NCBI GenBank assembly: GCA_916048095.2
Contig: OU696573.1
Location: forward strand, 7,837,806-7,901,805
Length of the DNA: 64,000 nucleotides
DNA from: Sacculina carcini
Lineage: Eukaryota > Arthropoda > Thecostraca > Sacculinidae
Reading direction: 5' to 3'
Part shown: positions 41,367 to 52,712 of the stretch, one piece after another
How positions within the stretch are numbered: the first letter of the stretch is position 1
How the letters are laid out: each line of letters begins with the position of its first letter
Translations under genes and position numbers: made by a program
Notes under the pieces: generated by a model
What the model was told of the DNA's origin: nothing
Databases searched by the model: none
What the model saw: only the letters and a program-made list of their open reading frames with translations

Positions 41367-43097
41367 ATTTTCTGCTCTACAAGATAGATTTTAATTCATA
41401 CCCAAAAAATAAAAACAAAACATGTAAAACGGGAGAAATTCATTCTACATTCACAATTTAATTTAAACTCCACGCGTCCGATTTTCTTTACTTTTTTCTC
41501 TATTTCTCAGAAAGTATTTATCACACAACTAAATAAATAATACCACCATGCTGGGAATTTTGTTTTTTACAACATGGTATACTTTTTAATTTTCCAAAGT
41601 GTATAAAAAACGTTACAGCGGTGTGAAGTCAAAATGACAAAGTCAAAAAGGCAAAATTAGCCTTTAAATAACGTGATAACGTGACTAACGTGATACGTGA
41701 TAACGTAACTAAGCTAACGTAGTAACGTGATAACGTAACTAAATAACGTGCATATTTTGGTCAATATTCCGCTATCTATTCCTCATGAACCAGCAATGGT
41801 ACAGCTATAAAAATTATACTATTGCGTAGAGAATTGTGTGTTCTACAAGGTAATTTATAATTTATACCCACAAATGATACAAAAAATGTGTAAAATTTGA
41901 ACGATTCTCAAATACATCAAAAATTACACTTGAACACCGGGCGACTAAGATTAATTCATTTTTCTACTATTTTTCAGTAACTATTTGTTACATATAAAAA
42001 TAAATTATACCATCGTGCTAGACATTTTGTTTCCTACAATACGGTATAATTTTAATTTTCCAAACTAAATCTGAAGGAAGTTACGGCGGTGTAAAGTCAA
42101 AAGGACATATTGCCAATTTGACAGCTATTATGCGCACTTGCGACTACACAGGAGTATACACTGATTAAATTTCACTGAAGCCCAATCACAATTAAGAATG
42201 CATCATATTAGCTCCAAGCATGGATGGTGTGGTTTTATTGCGTACAGTTTAATTAATGATACATTTTACTGAATAGAAAGGCTTTATTTTCCTCGAACTT
42301 TACACATGAATTGTTCCGCACGACGGACGGGTAAAATGCTACTGGGAACAAAGTAAACTACTGAGTTTTACTGTGTAATTTATTTGGTTTAATTTCAAGT
42401 TGCATACACTCAAGTTGCATAAGGATATGGGTTGTAATATCGTGCAATGCCAGCTATATGCATATGCTGTTTTAGCGGAAGCATAAATCTGGAATTATAG
42501 AGATGACTGAAGGTTTCATTGTTCTGATAGTGTTACACTTCTGAATTACTACACACAAAGGACGGGTGTGAATTTGAGCAGTGTTGAGGGAGAAAACTTC
42601 GTCAATAATTAAAACAAGAATTTACAAATTTATATTTATCTATTAGATAAGCTTTTTGCTTTTTGATTCATTATATTTTATTTATAGTTCCGCACGACGG
42701 GCGGATTTAAATACGAGGCTGTTTGAGGGAAAATATTTTGCCACATCTAAAATAAAAACATTCATATTTAGACTTTTCTATTGGTTAAGAATTTTTATGG
42801 GTTTACTCTTTCTTTTTAAATTTCTAATCGTTTTTTATTAATTCAATATTTATTTTACTTTATTTATTGTTCTGCACAACGGGCGGGTTTTAATGCTAGA
42901 TGGTGATGTTAAGTTATAAATATATTTTTAAGACATTATGATAAAAAAGTTTAGTCATTTTTCATTGTTTTGTGTCTGAGTTCTGAATTATTCAGCACGA
43001 CGGACAGGTTTAAATATGAGGCGGTTTAGGCAAACTATTTTGTCAAAATAATATAAAAATATAGAAATTTAGACTTGTTATGGGTTCATTCCACACT

Positions 43098-43100
<3 letters not shown>

Positions 43101-43139
<39 letters not shown>

Positions 43140-43250
43140 GGTGTGTGTGATTGTGAATGTGTATGTCCTTTGCTTGAGTGCGTGTGTGCAGCGCCTTAGA
43201 GACCCTCTAGGTGTAGGGCGCTATATAAAGATCTTAATGTAATGTAATAT
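43101..43250. repeat. (GT)n tract and an L2/V-SINE-like 3' tail
   Basis: A pure GT run (43101-43138) is followed by sequence ending AGGGCGCTATATAAAGATCT and TAATG repeats (43185-43250). The GCGCTATATAAA element before a short tandem repeat is a widely shared 3' tail of L2-type LINEs and V-SINEs. The rest of such an element is not recognised. Confidence 0.45.
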
Positions 43251-44084
43251 GCACGCTTGAATATGAGATGACATAATTGCGCGGGCTCAATGGTATAGAT
43301 CAGGGGCTTCAAACGTAAACAGAAGCGATGGCTCATGTTTATGCAATATTAATGTCCCGCGGGCAGCAACTATAGACAATAGAACGATAAATTTCACCGT
43401 ATAGAATGAATTTATATACAAAACTAACGGATTTAACTTCAAGATCCAGAACGGATTGTGTTCGAGTTCTGAATTATTCCGCACGAAGGGCGGGTTTAAA
43501 TATGAGCCGGGTTAAAGGAGAATATTTTGTCAAAATCAAATTAAAATAAATACATTGAGACTTTTCAATTGATAAAGATCTTTATGAGTTTATATGTTTT
43601 CTTTTTTAATATGCAATATTTTTTATGAATTAAATATGAATTTCATTTTATGAATTGTTCCGCACAACGGGCGGGTTTGAATGCTAGACGGTGATGTTAA
43701 GTTATAGATATATTTTGGAAACATTATGATGAAAAAGTGTAGTCATTCTTCATTGTTTCGTGTCTGAGTACTGAATTATTCAGCACGACGGGCAGGTTTG
43801 AATATGAGGCGGTTTAGGCAAACTATTTTGTCAAAATAATATAAAAATATAGAAAATATAAATATTTAAAATATTCACTCCACTCATATTGAATTCATAT
43901 TCCTGTTCTCTTATGAATTGAATACACATTCAATAGTATTAATTGTTTCACAAGACAATGCTTACAGTCACAGTCACAGTTACAGTCATGCTCACAGACA
44001 ATGCTTAAGGCTTACATGCTAGAATTTTCATTGTTTGTTACGTGTTTGTGTTCTGAATTATTCCGCACAATGGGTGGGTTTATA

Positions 44085-45041
44085 CAGGGTGACCCAAAAA
44101 AACGGGCCCCATGCACACTTTAAGTGATATCTCCTATATTTATTCACCGATTCCCCTTATTTTAGAAGGCATGACAGAATCAACGACCGTGAGTACACCA
44201 AGACCCAAGTGGGAGCTGAAACAAAGAATACACTGTGTTAAATTTTGCTACAAGATAGGTTCGTTTAAGAAAAACCAAGACAGTTTCATGCGTCAGTTCG
44301 AATGTGAAAAGGCTCCATCCATAACAGAATTCAGAGCTGGGTGGACTATTTCGAGAAGTATGGGACCATGGAGAACCTCAATGCTGCCAGTGAGAACCGT
44401 CCAAGCCAATCGGGACAACCCAAGAAGCGAACAGCCGAGCTGATCGAAAGTGTGAGAGAGTCTCTCCAGCAGAATCGGAAACGCTCTGTGCGTAAGCGAA
44501 GTCAGTCCCTCGTTATGTCCCGTGAGACTTTCAGGAGAGTGCTGGTGAACGACATCAGAGCTTACCCATACAGAATACAGACGCTGCAGACCCTTACAGA
44601 CCCGAGATTGGCTGAAAGAGAACTTCGGAGGCCGAGTGATCAGTCTCATGCCTGAATTTGAGTGGGCACCCCATAGCCCGGACCTAAGCCCCCCCAGATT
44701 TTTTCTTTGAGGCTATCTTAAGGACAGAGTCTACGCAGGGAAGCCCAGAACCATCACGAAACTCAAGGAAGCCATCAGGGAGGAGATGAGAACAATGACA
44801 AATTCAGTCTGTAAGAACGTCATGGAATACTTCGTGCTGCGCCTCAAGAAATTCACGGAGCTAAATGGAGGCTATCTAGAGCCCATGCTGTAAAACGTAG
44901 AAAAAAAGGCCAAATACTCTAGTGTTTTGATGTGATATTTTGAATATAATAAACTAGTTATGACCAAAGTTTTATTTCATTCGGACAAAACACTAAGAAA
45001 CGAGGCCTAATAAAAAATGGGGCCCTTTTTGGGTCACCCTG
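44085..45041 (+). mobile_element. mariner/Tc1-like DNA transposon, deleted
   Basis: 957 bp bounded by TA (44083-44084 and 45042-45043) with terminal inverted repeats of about 28 bp starting CAGGGTGACCCAAAAA at both ends. The homologous place in the other arm of the large inverted repeat (near 50025-50055) lacks the insertion, which confirms both borders. Confidence 0.9.
44170..44893 (+). pseudogene. mariner/Tc1-like transposase remnant
   Basis: The N-terminal part (44170-44655) shows the helix-turn-helix region split over two frames: FCYKIGSFKKNQDSFMRQFE, then FEKYGTMENLNAASENRPSQ and SVRKRSQSLVMSRETFRRVL. An internal deletion at about 44620 removes the first two catalytic aspartates. The C-terminal part retains HSPDLSPP-RFF, where the third catalytic D is displaced by a run of seven C, followed by GYLKDRVYAGKP and a stop at about 44891. 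It is not functional. Confidence 0.82.
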
Positions 45042-45232
45042 TATATGAGGCGGGTTGAGGGAAAATAATATGTCAAAATAAAAATAAAAATATTCACATT
45101 TAGACTTTTCTATTGAGTAAGATATTTATGAGTTTACATTTTTTTTAATTGAATTTTTTATGAATATAAATGTTTATATATTTGAATTTCATTTTATGAA
45201 TTGTTCCGCACAACGGGCGGGTTCAAATGCTA

Positions 45233-45233
<1 letters not shown>

Positions 45234-45291
<58 letters not shown>
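45234..45291. repeat. (TA)n microsatellite
   Basis: About 58 bp of pure TA between the composite unit start and the inner inverted block; a longer TA run occupies the mirror position at 49760-49838. Confidence 0.95.
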
Positions 45292-45292
<1 letters not shown>

Positions 45293-45293
45293 C

Positions 45294-45540
45294 GCGCTTA
45301 CAAATGAGATTAAAGTAAAATGCAATTTCGCATTTTGCAATCTTTTTCCTGGTGGATTCTAAATCTCTTGCCAGTTTCTGGTCGCTTTGACTCAAACACT
45401 TCAAAAGCGTTCCTATATTCTGTAACGTTTCGGAGTTTACTGACTCCATCTTCAGACAATTCATAAAAGCACAATACACATGATATACAATATACAACGA
45501 ATATAGACAATTGTTCAAAATGTGGGCGAATATTTAAATA
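45294..45540 (-). repeat. Inner block of the large inverted repeat
   Basis: About 245 bp whose reverse complement is at 49484-49739. On the minus strand it has a 50-codon open frame (ESVNSETLQNIGTLLKCLSQ) also present in the partner. It contains a motif resembling a hammerhead ribozyme core (45455 to 45422). The placement next to the TA run is the same in both arms. Confidence 0.8.
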
Positions 45541-45973
45541 CAATGACTATAGTCGCACCTAGGTGCTAGCGACCAGGGACCAAACCAAGGTGTTATCATG
45601 AAGCGGATGTGCGGGCGCCCTTGCGAGAGTTAACTAGTTATGACCAAAGTTTGATTTCATTCGGACAAAACACCCTTACGAGGATGTTGGGGGATGTTTG
45701 CGTCGTAAAGTAACTTGATCTTTGACGTATGTGAATCTAAGTGTTTATGTTTGTATTGAATGCATTTCTTTTTGTGTTGTCATTTGAGGGCAGATGTATG
45801 TGCTGGTGTTTGTATAGCCTGTTGTGTTGTGTACTAGTGCAATCCGTTCACCTCCTCGACCGTTCGTGCAGTGTTGGCGTTTGGTGGTGTGATTGAGAAA
45901 ATGTATCGTGATATTTGGAAATACTGCAATTTTGCATATACAGCATATTATACATGCATACATATATACATAT

Positions 45974-46030
<57 letters not shown>

Positions 46031-46816
46031 CATACATACATATATAAACATATATCATACATGCATACATATATACGACATACATGTACATGCATACTCG
46101 TACATGCATATTTGTAGGATGCAGCAGTATGAAGTTCCGATATATCTTGCGTGCTGATTTAATTAATATCGAGCTGTAGTATTGATGTGTGTGTGTGTGG
46201 TGGTGAATGGTGTTTTAGTGTCTGTGATTATTAGTACGGTGTTTTGGTGGTGGTGTTAGTGAGAAACGTGAGAATAATGGTGCCATTGGTGACGCTAATG
46301 ACAATGTTAGTGGTGTTGGCGATATTGAGAGACGGGTGGTGTTGGCGATATTGAGAGACGGGTGGTGTGCTTGTTTGCTGATGGCGAGGATGTAGTGTCG
46401 ATGCCAGTTAGTGTGTAGATGTTTATGAAGATGGTGTATACCTAAAATATACCATGAGATTGGGTATTGAAAAATGTTTTGTAGCCACGTTCATGTGATG
46501 TGGGGCCAGATCATGCATGCGCTGAGCTGACCTCTTGTGTGTCCACGGGATGTGTATAAATGCTGCAAGTTAGTGTCTTGAGTCTGGCTCAGTTTCAATA
46601 TGTAATGCAAGTAGCAGTATCAGAAAATTGGTAGTCATTGGGTCAATTTTTGGTGCTGTTGCAGAGTGGGTGTCGTGGATATGTCGTGACCGGCTTGTGC
46701 GTGTGAGATGTTTTGCGTCTTTGCGTACAAAATTATTTGTGACATTATGAATTGAAAATCTGAGCCTGTGGTGTCTGAATGACCGAAACCGATCCTAGAA
46801 GCACGAAACTCATGAC
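45541..46816. other. Spacer of the inverted repeat: GT-rich and (TA)n sequence
   Basis: Holds a 41-bp second copy of the mariner element's 3' interior (45632-45672, matching 44952-44992), a TA/TACA microsatellite (about 45955-46050) and a 26-bp unit twice in tandem (46311-46362). No gene is recognised. Confidence 0.6.
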
Positions 46817-48091
46817 TAGAGCTGTCAAAAAAGTAACCTAAAAATCAGAAAAAAGTAACTATATTTTCGAGAAAAACTAACCTAAAAAGGAAACCTAAAA
46901 ATAACCTGAGTTTTAATGTTATTATTACTTTTGTATCGCTTTACCACATGTTTATCACGCCTTTGCTGATTAATGCGCTATATGAAATACACGGTTTGTT
47001 TGTGAACCTAAAAAAGTAACCTAATAGCAAATACAAAAGTAACCTAAAATAACCTAACCTTCGTAAAATTAACCTCCTTCAAAAAAGGTCAATTTTTGTT
47101 TGCAGTTATGAAGGAAGAAAATACACCAGTCCTTCTTTTTATCCTCTTTCCGAGTTGGTACTATTTTCCACCCTTTCTCCGATCTGGTACCATTCTTACA
47201 ACAAACCACCAAAAAGTGACTCAATATTATTTGGCTAACATCGCAAAATGGAGCATAACCATCAAAATGAAATTTAAAGTGGAAAGCTAATAAAAAGGTG
47301 AAATACACTAATTGCAACTGTAAATATTTTAGTAATGGTCGCAATAATGTTCTTTATATTGTTTCAATATAACTGTTTATCAAATAGCACGTACTACAGC
47401 TTGTATATTAGTGTGAGCGTAAACACTGCATGTGTGAATGCCCCCGTCCTTCCATATGTAGCACCCTGTGCTCACAGTCTTATAAATGTCAAACGTGGGA
47501 AAATGGCGCTATCTCACGCCCTGAAAATCACGTGCTAATTCCTCTTCAAGTAAATGCGTACTGTCAAGTGCTACAGTGCAGTATCTGGTATAGAGAGATC
47601 ACATATCGTACTATACCACGCTCCAAACATCTCACGACACCCTCCGGTTCGTGGGGATTTCCTAAAACAGAATGACGCTATCCTGCGTACCCAAAAACGT
47701 ATAAATATCCAGTAGCACAGATATTAAGGTGAATATCAATTGCTAAGTCCTAACAGCAGAAATGTTGACATTTTTTTATCTTCAGACCTGATATTTCATC
47801 TCTTTTCCTATTTTATCCTCATTTATACCGTTTTGTGCCTCTTACCTGCAAAAAGTCAACAAACTTCGTGGTAAGCTTACCTAATAACATGAAAAATAAC
47901 AAAACGTAACCTGACGATATAAAAGTAACCTAAAAGCTAAAAAAGTAACCTAACGATGAAAAAGTAACTTTTGGTAACCTAATAACTTTTTAAATAATTA
48001 TCGTACACAACTTTTTCATGCAGTTTTAGGCATCTTATGAAAACGTGACCCTTATGTGAAAAAGTAACTTTATTAACTTTTGACAGCCCTA
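46817..48091. mobile_element. hAT-like non-autonomous DNA transposon
   Basis: 1,275 bp flanked by the perfect 8-bp duplication CTCATGAC (46809-46816 and 48092-48099), the hAT length. Ends are TAGAGCTGTCAAAAAAGTAA and, read inward from the right, TAGGGCTGTCAAAAGTTAAT, the typical hAT TAG-G-TG-CAAA terminus. Both subterminal regions carry many AAAGTAACCTAA repeats (46838-47075 and 47880-48080), as seen in hAT elements. The interior has no transposase frame. Confidence 0.85.
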
Positions 48092-49483
48092 CTCATGACC
48101 TTGCGGTCATGACGAGTTTGTCGCTACTATTTGGCTTCAAGATTTGGCTTGTCTTATTTGGGTGGCTAGTTATGCCCTTGTCATGTCTCCTAAATGCGTT
48201 AATGATTTTCGGTCGAGTTCAGTTGCAATTAACGGGTGAGCGTCTAAAGTGGTTAAATCACTCGCAATGGTTTCCATTTCATTGTAATTTTGCTCGTTTT
48301 TTCTTTGTGTATTTGATTCGCTTTCTCGTGATGTCCGTCAAAAGATACACGCGTTTTTGCTCCGGGGCATGTTGAGAACGAATGTAACAACCGGAAGAAA
48401 GCTCGATGTTTTTGCGAAATTTACGGGAAGACAGGAAATTTTGATTCTACATCTGTAGTAGAAGTCGGACACAAGCAGCATATATTTTCACACTAAAATA
48501 TCACTAGAACAGTGCGTTGATCAGTTTTGATAAATATAACTCATAAAATATATAACTCATAAAATAATAGTGTAATAGTAAATATTATTTGGATGTGTTT
48601 GTCGGCGGCACAAAAGTCGAAATATCAAAAATCGCACGATAGAGCCATTGAAAAGTTTTTCGTCGGAGCCAAATTTTTGAATATATACATTTGGTTATTG
48701 AGTTATTACATTGGAAAACGAAAATCCCGTTACAAAAAGCAGCTTATTTCTGGTTCAAAGTGAAGCAATGAAGATCTCACGTATTATTAAAACTCCACTT
48801 AATTCTGTAAACATTTATTTATATTTTCCAGAGTGTCTAAAACACGTCAGAGAGCCTTAGAAATCATGTTTATAAAAAAGCCCAAACGATGATCTCAAAA
48901 CGACAAGAACAATCTAGGCTACTTTGCGTCTTGAAATTCACTAAATTCTATTCAACGCGCAGCGAAATTGAAGCGCTCAGTCTCTGCAATGACGGCTCCC
49001 AAACTCTTTCTTGCTACACATAGCAGAGCCCCATCCCTCCTTGCGCGCCTGGGCAAATTCGATGGGCGGAGCCTATTTGACCTACGTTGACTTTATGGTT
49101 CTTTTTAACAACAGTGTGTATTTGGTATAGCGCCCATCATCATAGGCGCGCAGACGAGTACTTATACAGAAAAACATGAAATATATACTGGCAATGCGAG
49201 CATGGGATAATACGATAATAATATAGAGCTCGATCACAATACAACAAAATAAAACGCTGATTAAATCAAGGAGAAAACGCAGAATCAAACAAACAACTAC
49301 ATAAAAGAGAGATCAGAGGGAGGCGAAAGGAGTTAAGGCGTGAGTGGTGGGATCGAAGGATAGATCAAAAAGATATTTACGAAGAGGTTAGCGCAAAACG
49401 GTGGGTCCCAGTTGCCCAGTTGGAAGTACACCATTCTCTTCCTGCTGAATGTTTATTGATGACCTAAATTGTTCATTGATGGC
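48092..49483. other. Unassigned spacer
   Basis: No gene is recognised. The start is a perfect inverted repeat TCATGACCTTGCGGTCATGA (48093-48112). An 88-codon hydrophobic frame (48109-48375) begins inside that hairpin and has no known motif. Confidence 0.5.
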
Positions 49484-49739
49484 TTAAATATTCGCCCACA
49501 TTTTGAACAATTGTTAATATTCGTTGTGTATTGTATATCATGTGTAATGTGCTTTTATGAATTGTCTGAAGATGGAGTCAGTAAACTCTAAAACGTTACA
49601 GAATATAGGAACGCTTTTGAAGTGTTTGAGTCAAAGCGACCAGAAACTGGCAAGATATTTAGAATCCACCAGGAAAAAGATTGCAAAATGCGAAATTGCA
49701 ATTGACTTTAATCTCGTTTGTAAGCGCGAAAATCTACTG
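49484..49739 (+). repeat. Inner block of the large inverted repeat, right copy
   Basis: Mirror copy of 45294-45540. Differences include ACTCTAAAACG where the left copy has ACTCCGAAACG. Confidence 0.8.
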
Positions 49740-49757
49740 CCTGGCTACACCAATATC

Positions 49758-49759
<2 letters not shown>

Positions 49760-49838
<79 letters not shown>
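49760..49838. repeat. (TA)n microsatellite
   Basis: About 79 bp of pure TA directly before the unit start CTAGCATTAAAACCCGCCCG. Confidence 0.95.
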
Positions 49839-49839
<1 letters not shown>

Positions 49840-51411
49840 TAGCATTAAAACCCGCCCGTTGTGCGGAGGAATTCATAAAATGGAATTAATATTCATAAAA
49901 ATTCATATTCATAAAAAAATTCCAAATTAAAAAAGAAAATGAAAACTCATAAGTGTCTTACTCAATAGAAAAGTCCAAGTGTGAATATTTTTATTTTTAT
50001 TTTGACATAATACTTTTCCTCAACCCGCCTCATATATAAACCCACCCATTGTGCGGAATAATTCAGAACACAAACACGTAACAAACAATGAAAATTCTAG
50101 CATGTAAACCCGCTCGTCGTGCGAAAGAGTTCATACTATTAAATTTGTATTCAATTCATAAGAGAAAAGGAATATGAATTAAAAAAGAGTGGAGTAAACC
50201 CATTTAAATTTCTAAGTCTAAATTTAGTCTAAATTTTATATTTTCATATTTATTTTCACAAAATAGTTTGCCTAAACCGCCTCATAATTATACATGCCCG
50301 TCGTGCTGAATAATTCAGAACTCAGACACGAAACAATGAAAAATGACTACACTTTTTCATCATAATGTTTCCAAAATATATTTATGACTTAACATCACCG
50401 TCTAGCATTGAAACCCGCCAGTTGTGCGGAGCAATTCATGAAATGAAATTCATATAAAATCCTACTCAATTGAAAAGTCTAAATTTAATTATTTTTATTT
50501 TTATTTTGACAACATATTTTCCTTTATCCCGCCTCATATTGAAACCCGCCCGTCGTGCTCAACAATTCATAAAATAAAATGCATATTCAATCCATAGAAT
50601 AATCTGTATAAAAATTAAAAAGCAAAAATTTTAACCTGTAAATACGTTCACCAATAAAAACTCTAAATGTGAATATTTTAATTATAAATTTGACAAAATA
50701 TTATTCCTTAATCCACCTCATATTTAAACCTACCCGTCGTGCGGAATAATTCAGAACACTAATACGTACAAAACAATGAAAATTCTAGCATGTAAACCCG
50801 CCCGTCGTGCGAAACAGTTCATACTATTAAATTTGTATTCAATTCATAAGAGAAAATAAATATGAATTAATAAAGAAAAGAGTAAACCCAAAAAAATCCT
50901 ATTTAAACCTGCCCGTCGTGCTGAATAATTCAGAACTCTGACACTAAACAATGAAAAATGACTAATTTTTTCATCAAAATGTTTTCAAAATATATTTATA
51001 ACTCAACATCACCATCTAGCATTAAAACCCGCCCTTTGTGCAGAACAATAAATAAAGTAAAATGAATATTGAATTGATAAAAAATGATTAGAAATTAAAA
51101 AAGAAAAAGTAAACCCATAAAAAGTCTTAACCAATAGAAAAGTCTAAATGTGAATGTTTTTATTTTAGATGTGGCAAAATATTTTCCCTCGAACTGCCTC
51201 GTATTTAAATCCGCCCGTCGTGCAGAACTATAAATGGAATATAATGAATCAAAAAGCAAAAAGCTTATCCAATAGAAAAATATAAATTTGTAAATTCTTG
51301 TTTTAATTATTGACGATGTTTTTTTCCTCAGCACTGCTCAAGTTCACACCCATACTTCGTGTGTAGTAATTCAGAAGTATAACACTATCAAAACAATGAA
51401 ACTTTCTGTAA

Positions 51412-52712
51412 TATCTACCAGTAAGACGCCGTGTTCGGCGATGAACGAGCGAGCGCGAAGCTATCATATGTAATCAAACTTTATCGTAAATGCATTTTAT
51501 TTAATATGCCTCGCGATAGCGCCGACGGCGCTCGTTAGCTAGCCTCCGGCGCCTCTCCGTTGGTGTTTCGCCAGCTCCATGAGGCACATGCCCCACTTCC
51601 ATGATGGAATGGGACGCGTCTTCTATTTGTTCCATCGATGTATCTTCGTCAGTCCTCGACGGAGATTGCTACTCTTCGTGCGTTGCTCTTCGGGATTTGC
51701 CAAGGAAACGGGGTTATTGATAGCATAAAAATTCATTGAACCTAGTTGGATGTTCTTGTGTGATACCTATTCGCATGATATTGTGTGTCACGCTTTTGCT
51801 TAGTAGCAATTTGCCTTAAAAGCCCTGGTCGGGCGAAGTTTCCAATTAAAATATAAAAAGTTTTTTGCTCGAGTCACGTGCCAAATCGAAATCATTACCC
51901 AATGATTTTATTCATTTAATATTTATTAAAATTAACTTTAATATTTAAAAATGTTATATAATGCCAAATGCCACTGTTGAGTGCCACAGTGGGCACTGAC
52001 ATGATTCGGCATAGTCTCGTTCGCGGCAGGAAGGATTGGGCTACCCAACAAAAAAAATGCATGTTAATCGGACTTATGGTTCCAGAAATATAAGCCTCTG
52101 AAAAACGGGTAAAAAGTGTTTTTCGAAAAAGTAGGAAAGCATTTGGGACGTGCCACGTGCCACAGTGGGCACTGACATGATTCGGCTTAGTCTCATCCGC
52201 GGCAAGAAGGATGAGGCTACCCAACAAAAAAAACGCATGTTAATCGGACTTATGGTTCCAGAAATATAAGCCTCTGAAAAACGGGTAAAAAGTGTTTTTC
52301 GAAAAAGTAGGAGGGTATTTGGGACGTGCCACGTGCCATAGTAGGCACTGACATGATTCGGCTTGGTCTCATCCGCGGCAAGAAGGATGAGGCTACCCAA
52401 CAAAAAAACGCATGTTAATCGGACTTATGGTTCCAGAAATATAAGCCTCTGAAAAACGGGTAAAAAGTGTTTTTCGAAAAAGTAGGAGGGTATTTGGGAC
52501 GTACCACGTGCCATAGTAGGCACTGACATGATTCGGCTTGGTCTCATCCGCGGCAGGAAGGATGAGACTACCCAACAAAAAAAATGCATGTTAATCGGAC
52601 TTATGGTTCCAGAGATATAAGCCTCTGAAAAGCGTGACCACGGCCGGCTGGCCGCTCATACTAATTTTTCTAGTAACACCAAGTATGAACTCGCTCGCTA
52701 TCGCTCGCTCGT
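51412..52712. mobile_element. 1.3-kb insertion in the composite unit, type unknown
   Basis: Two paralogous units (near 61045 and, inverted, near 42500) read straight through this point, so about 1.3 kb was added here. Its ends are GC-rich with CGAGCGAGCG-type sequence at both sides (51448-51457 and 52686-52714), possibly imperfect inverted repeats. Inside are 176-bp tandem repeats. The borders are uncertain by about 10-15 bp and no target duplication is clear (TAATA is a candidate). No protein is recognised. Confidence 0.6.
51960..52640. repeat. 176-bp tandem repeat, about 3.8 copies
   Basis: The landmark GGCACTGACATGATTCGG recurs at about 51991, 52167, 52343 and 52518 (steps 176, 176, 175). 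Each unit contains CATGTTAATCGGACTTATGG and ends in GTGCCACGTGCCA-like sequence. The minus strand stays open for 60-110 codons per unit, but the period is not a multiple of three, so the frames are probably accidental. Confidence 0.9.

Larger units (their letters stand above)
41366..45233 (-). repeat. Left arm of a giant inverted repeat: composite repeat unit on the minus strand
   Basis: Reverse complement of the unit at 49838-54640. From right to left it has the unit start (GGGTTCAAATGCTAG at 45220-45233), about ten copies of the CCGCACRACGGGCGG box spaced 60-250 bp (45205 down to 42310), then 341-bp-type monomers centred near 42085 and 41618. It is cut by the protease fragment at 41366. A local TAACGTGA-type tandem repeat lies at 41670-41755. 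It carries two insertions lacking in the right arm: the mariner-like element and the 43100-43250 block. No coding capacity is recognised. Confidence 0.8.

Noticed and set aside
33601-43138. Frames made of CVCVCV or similar dipeptides
   Set aside because: Translations of CA/GT microsatellites.
43262-43310. tRNA-like stretch GCGGGCTCAATGGTATAGATC
   Set aside because: Resembles an A box only; no B box or cloverleaf follows, and its copy near 63450 is also degenerate.
48109-48375. 88-codon hydrophobic frame as a small membrane protein
   Set aside because: Starts inside a hairpin, no family resemblance, no supporting signals.
51916-52578. Minus-strand frames of 60-110 codons in the 176-bp repeat
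   Set aside because: Repeat period is not a multiple of three and the same peptide recurs in shifted frames; no start or stop consistency.
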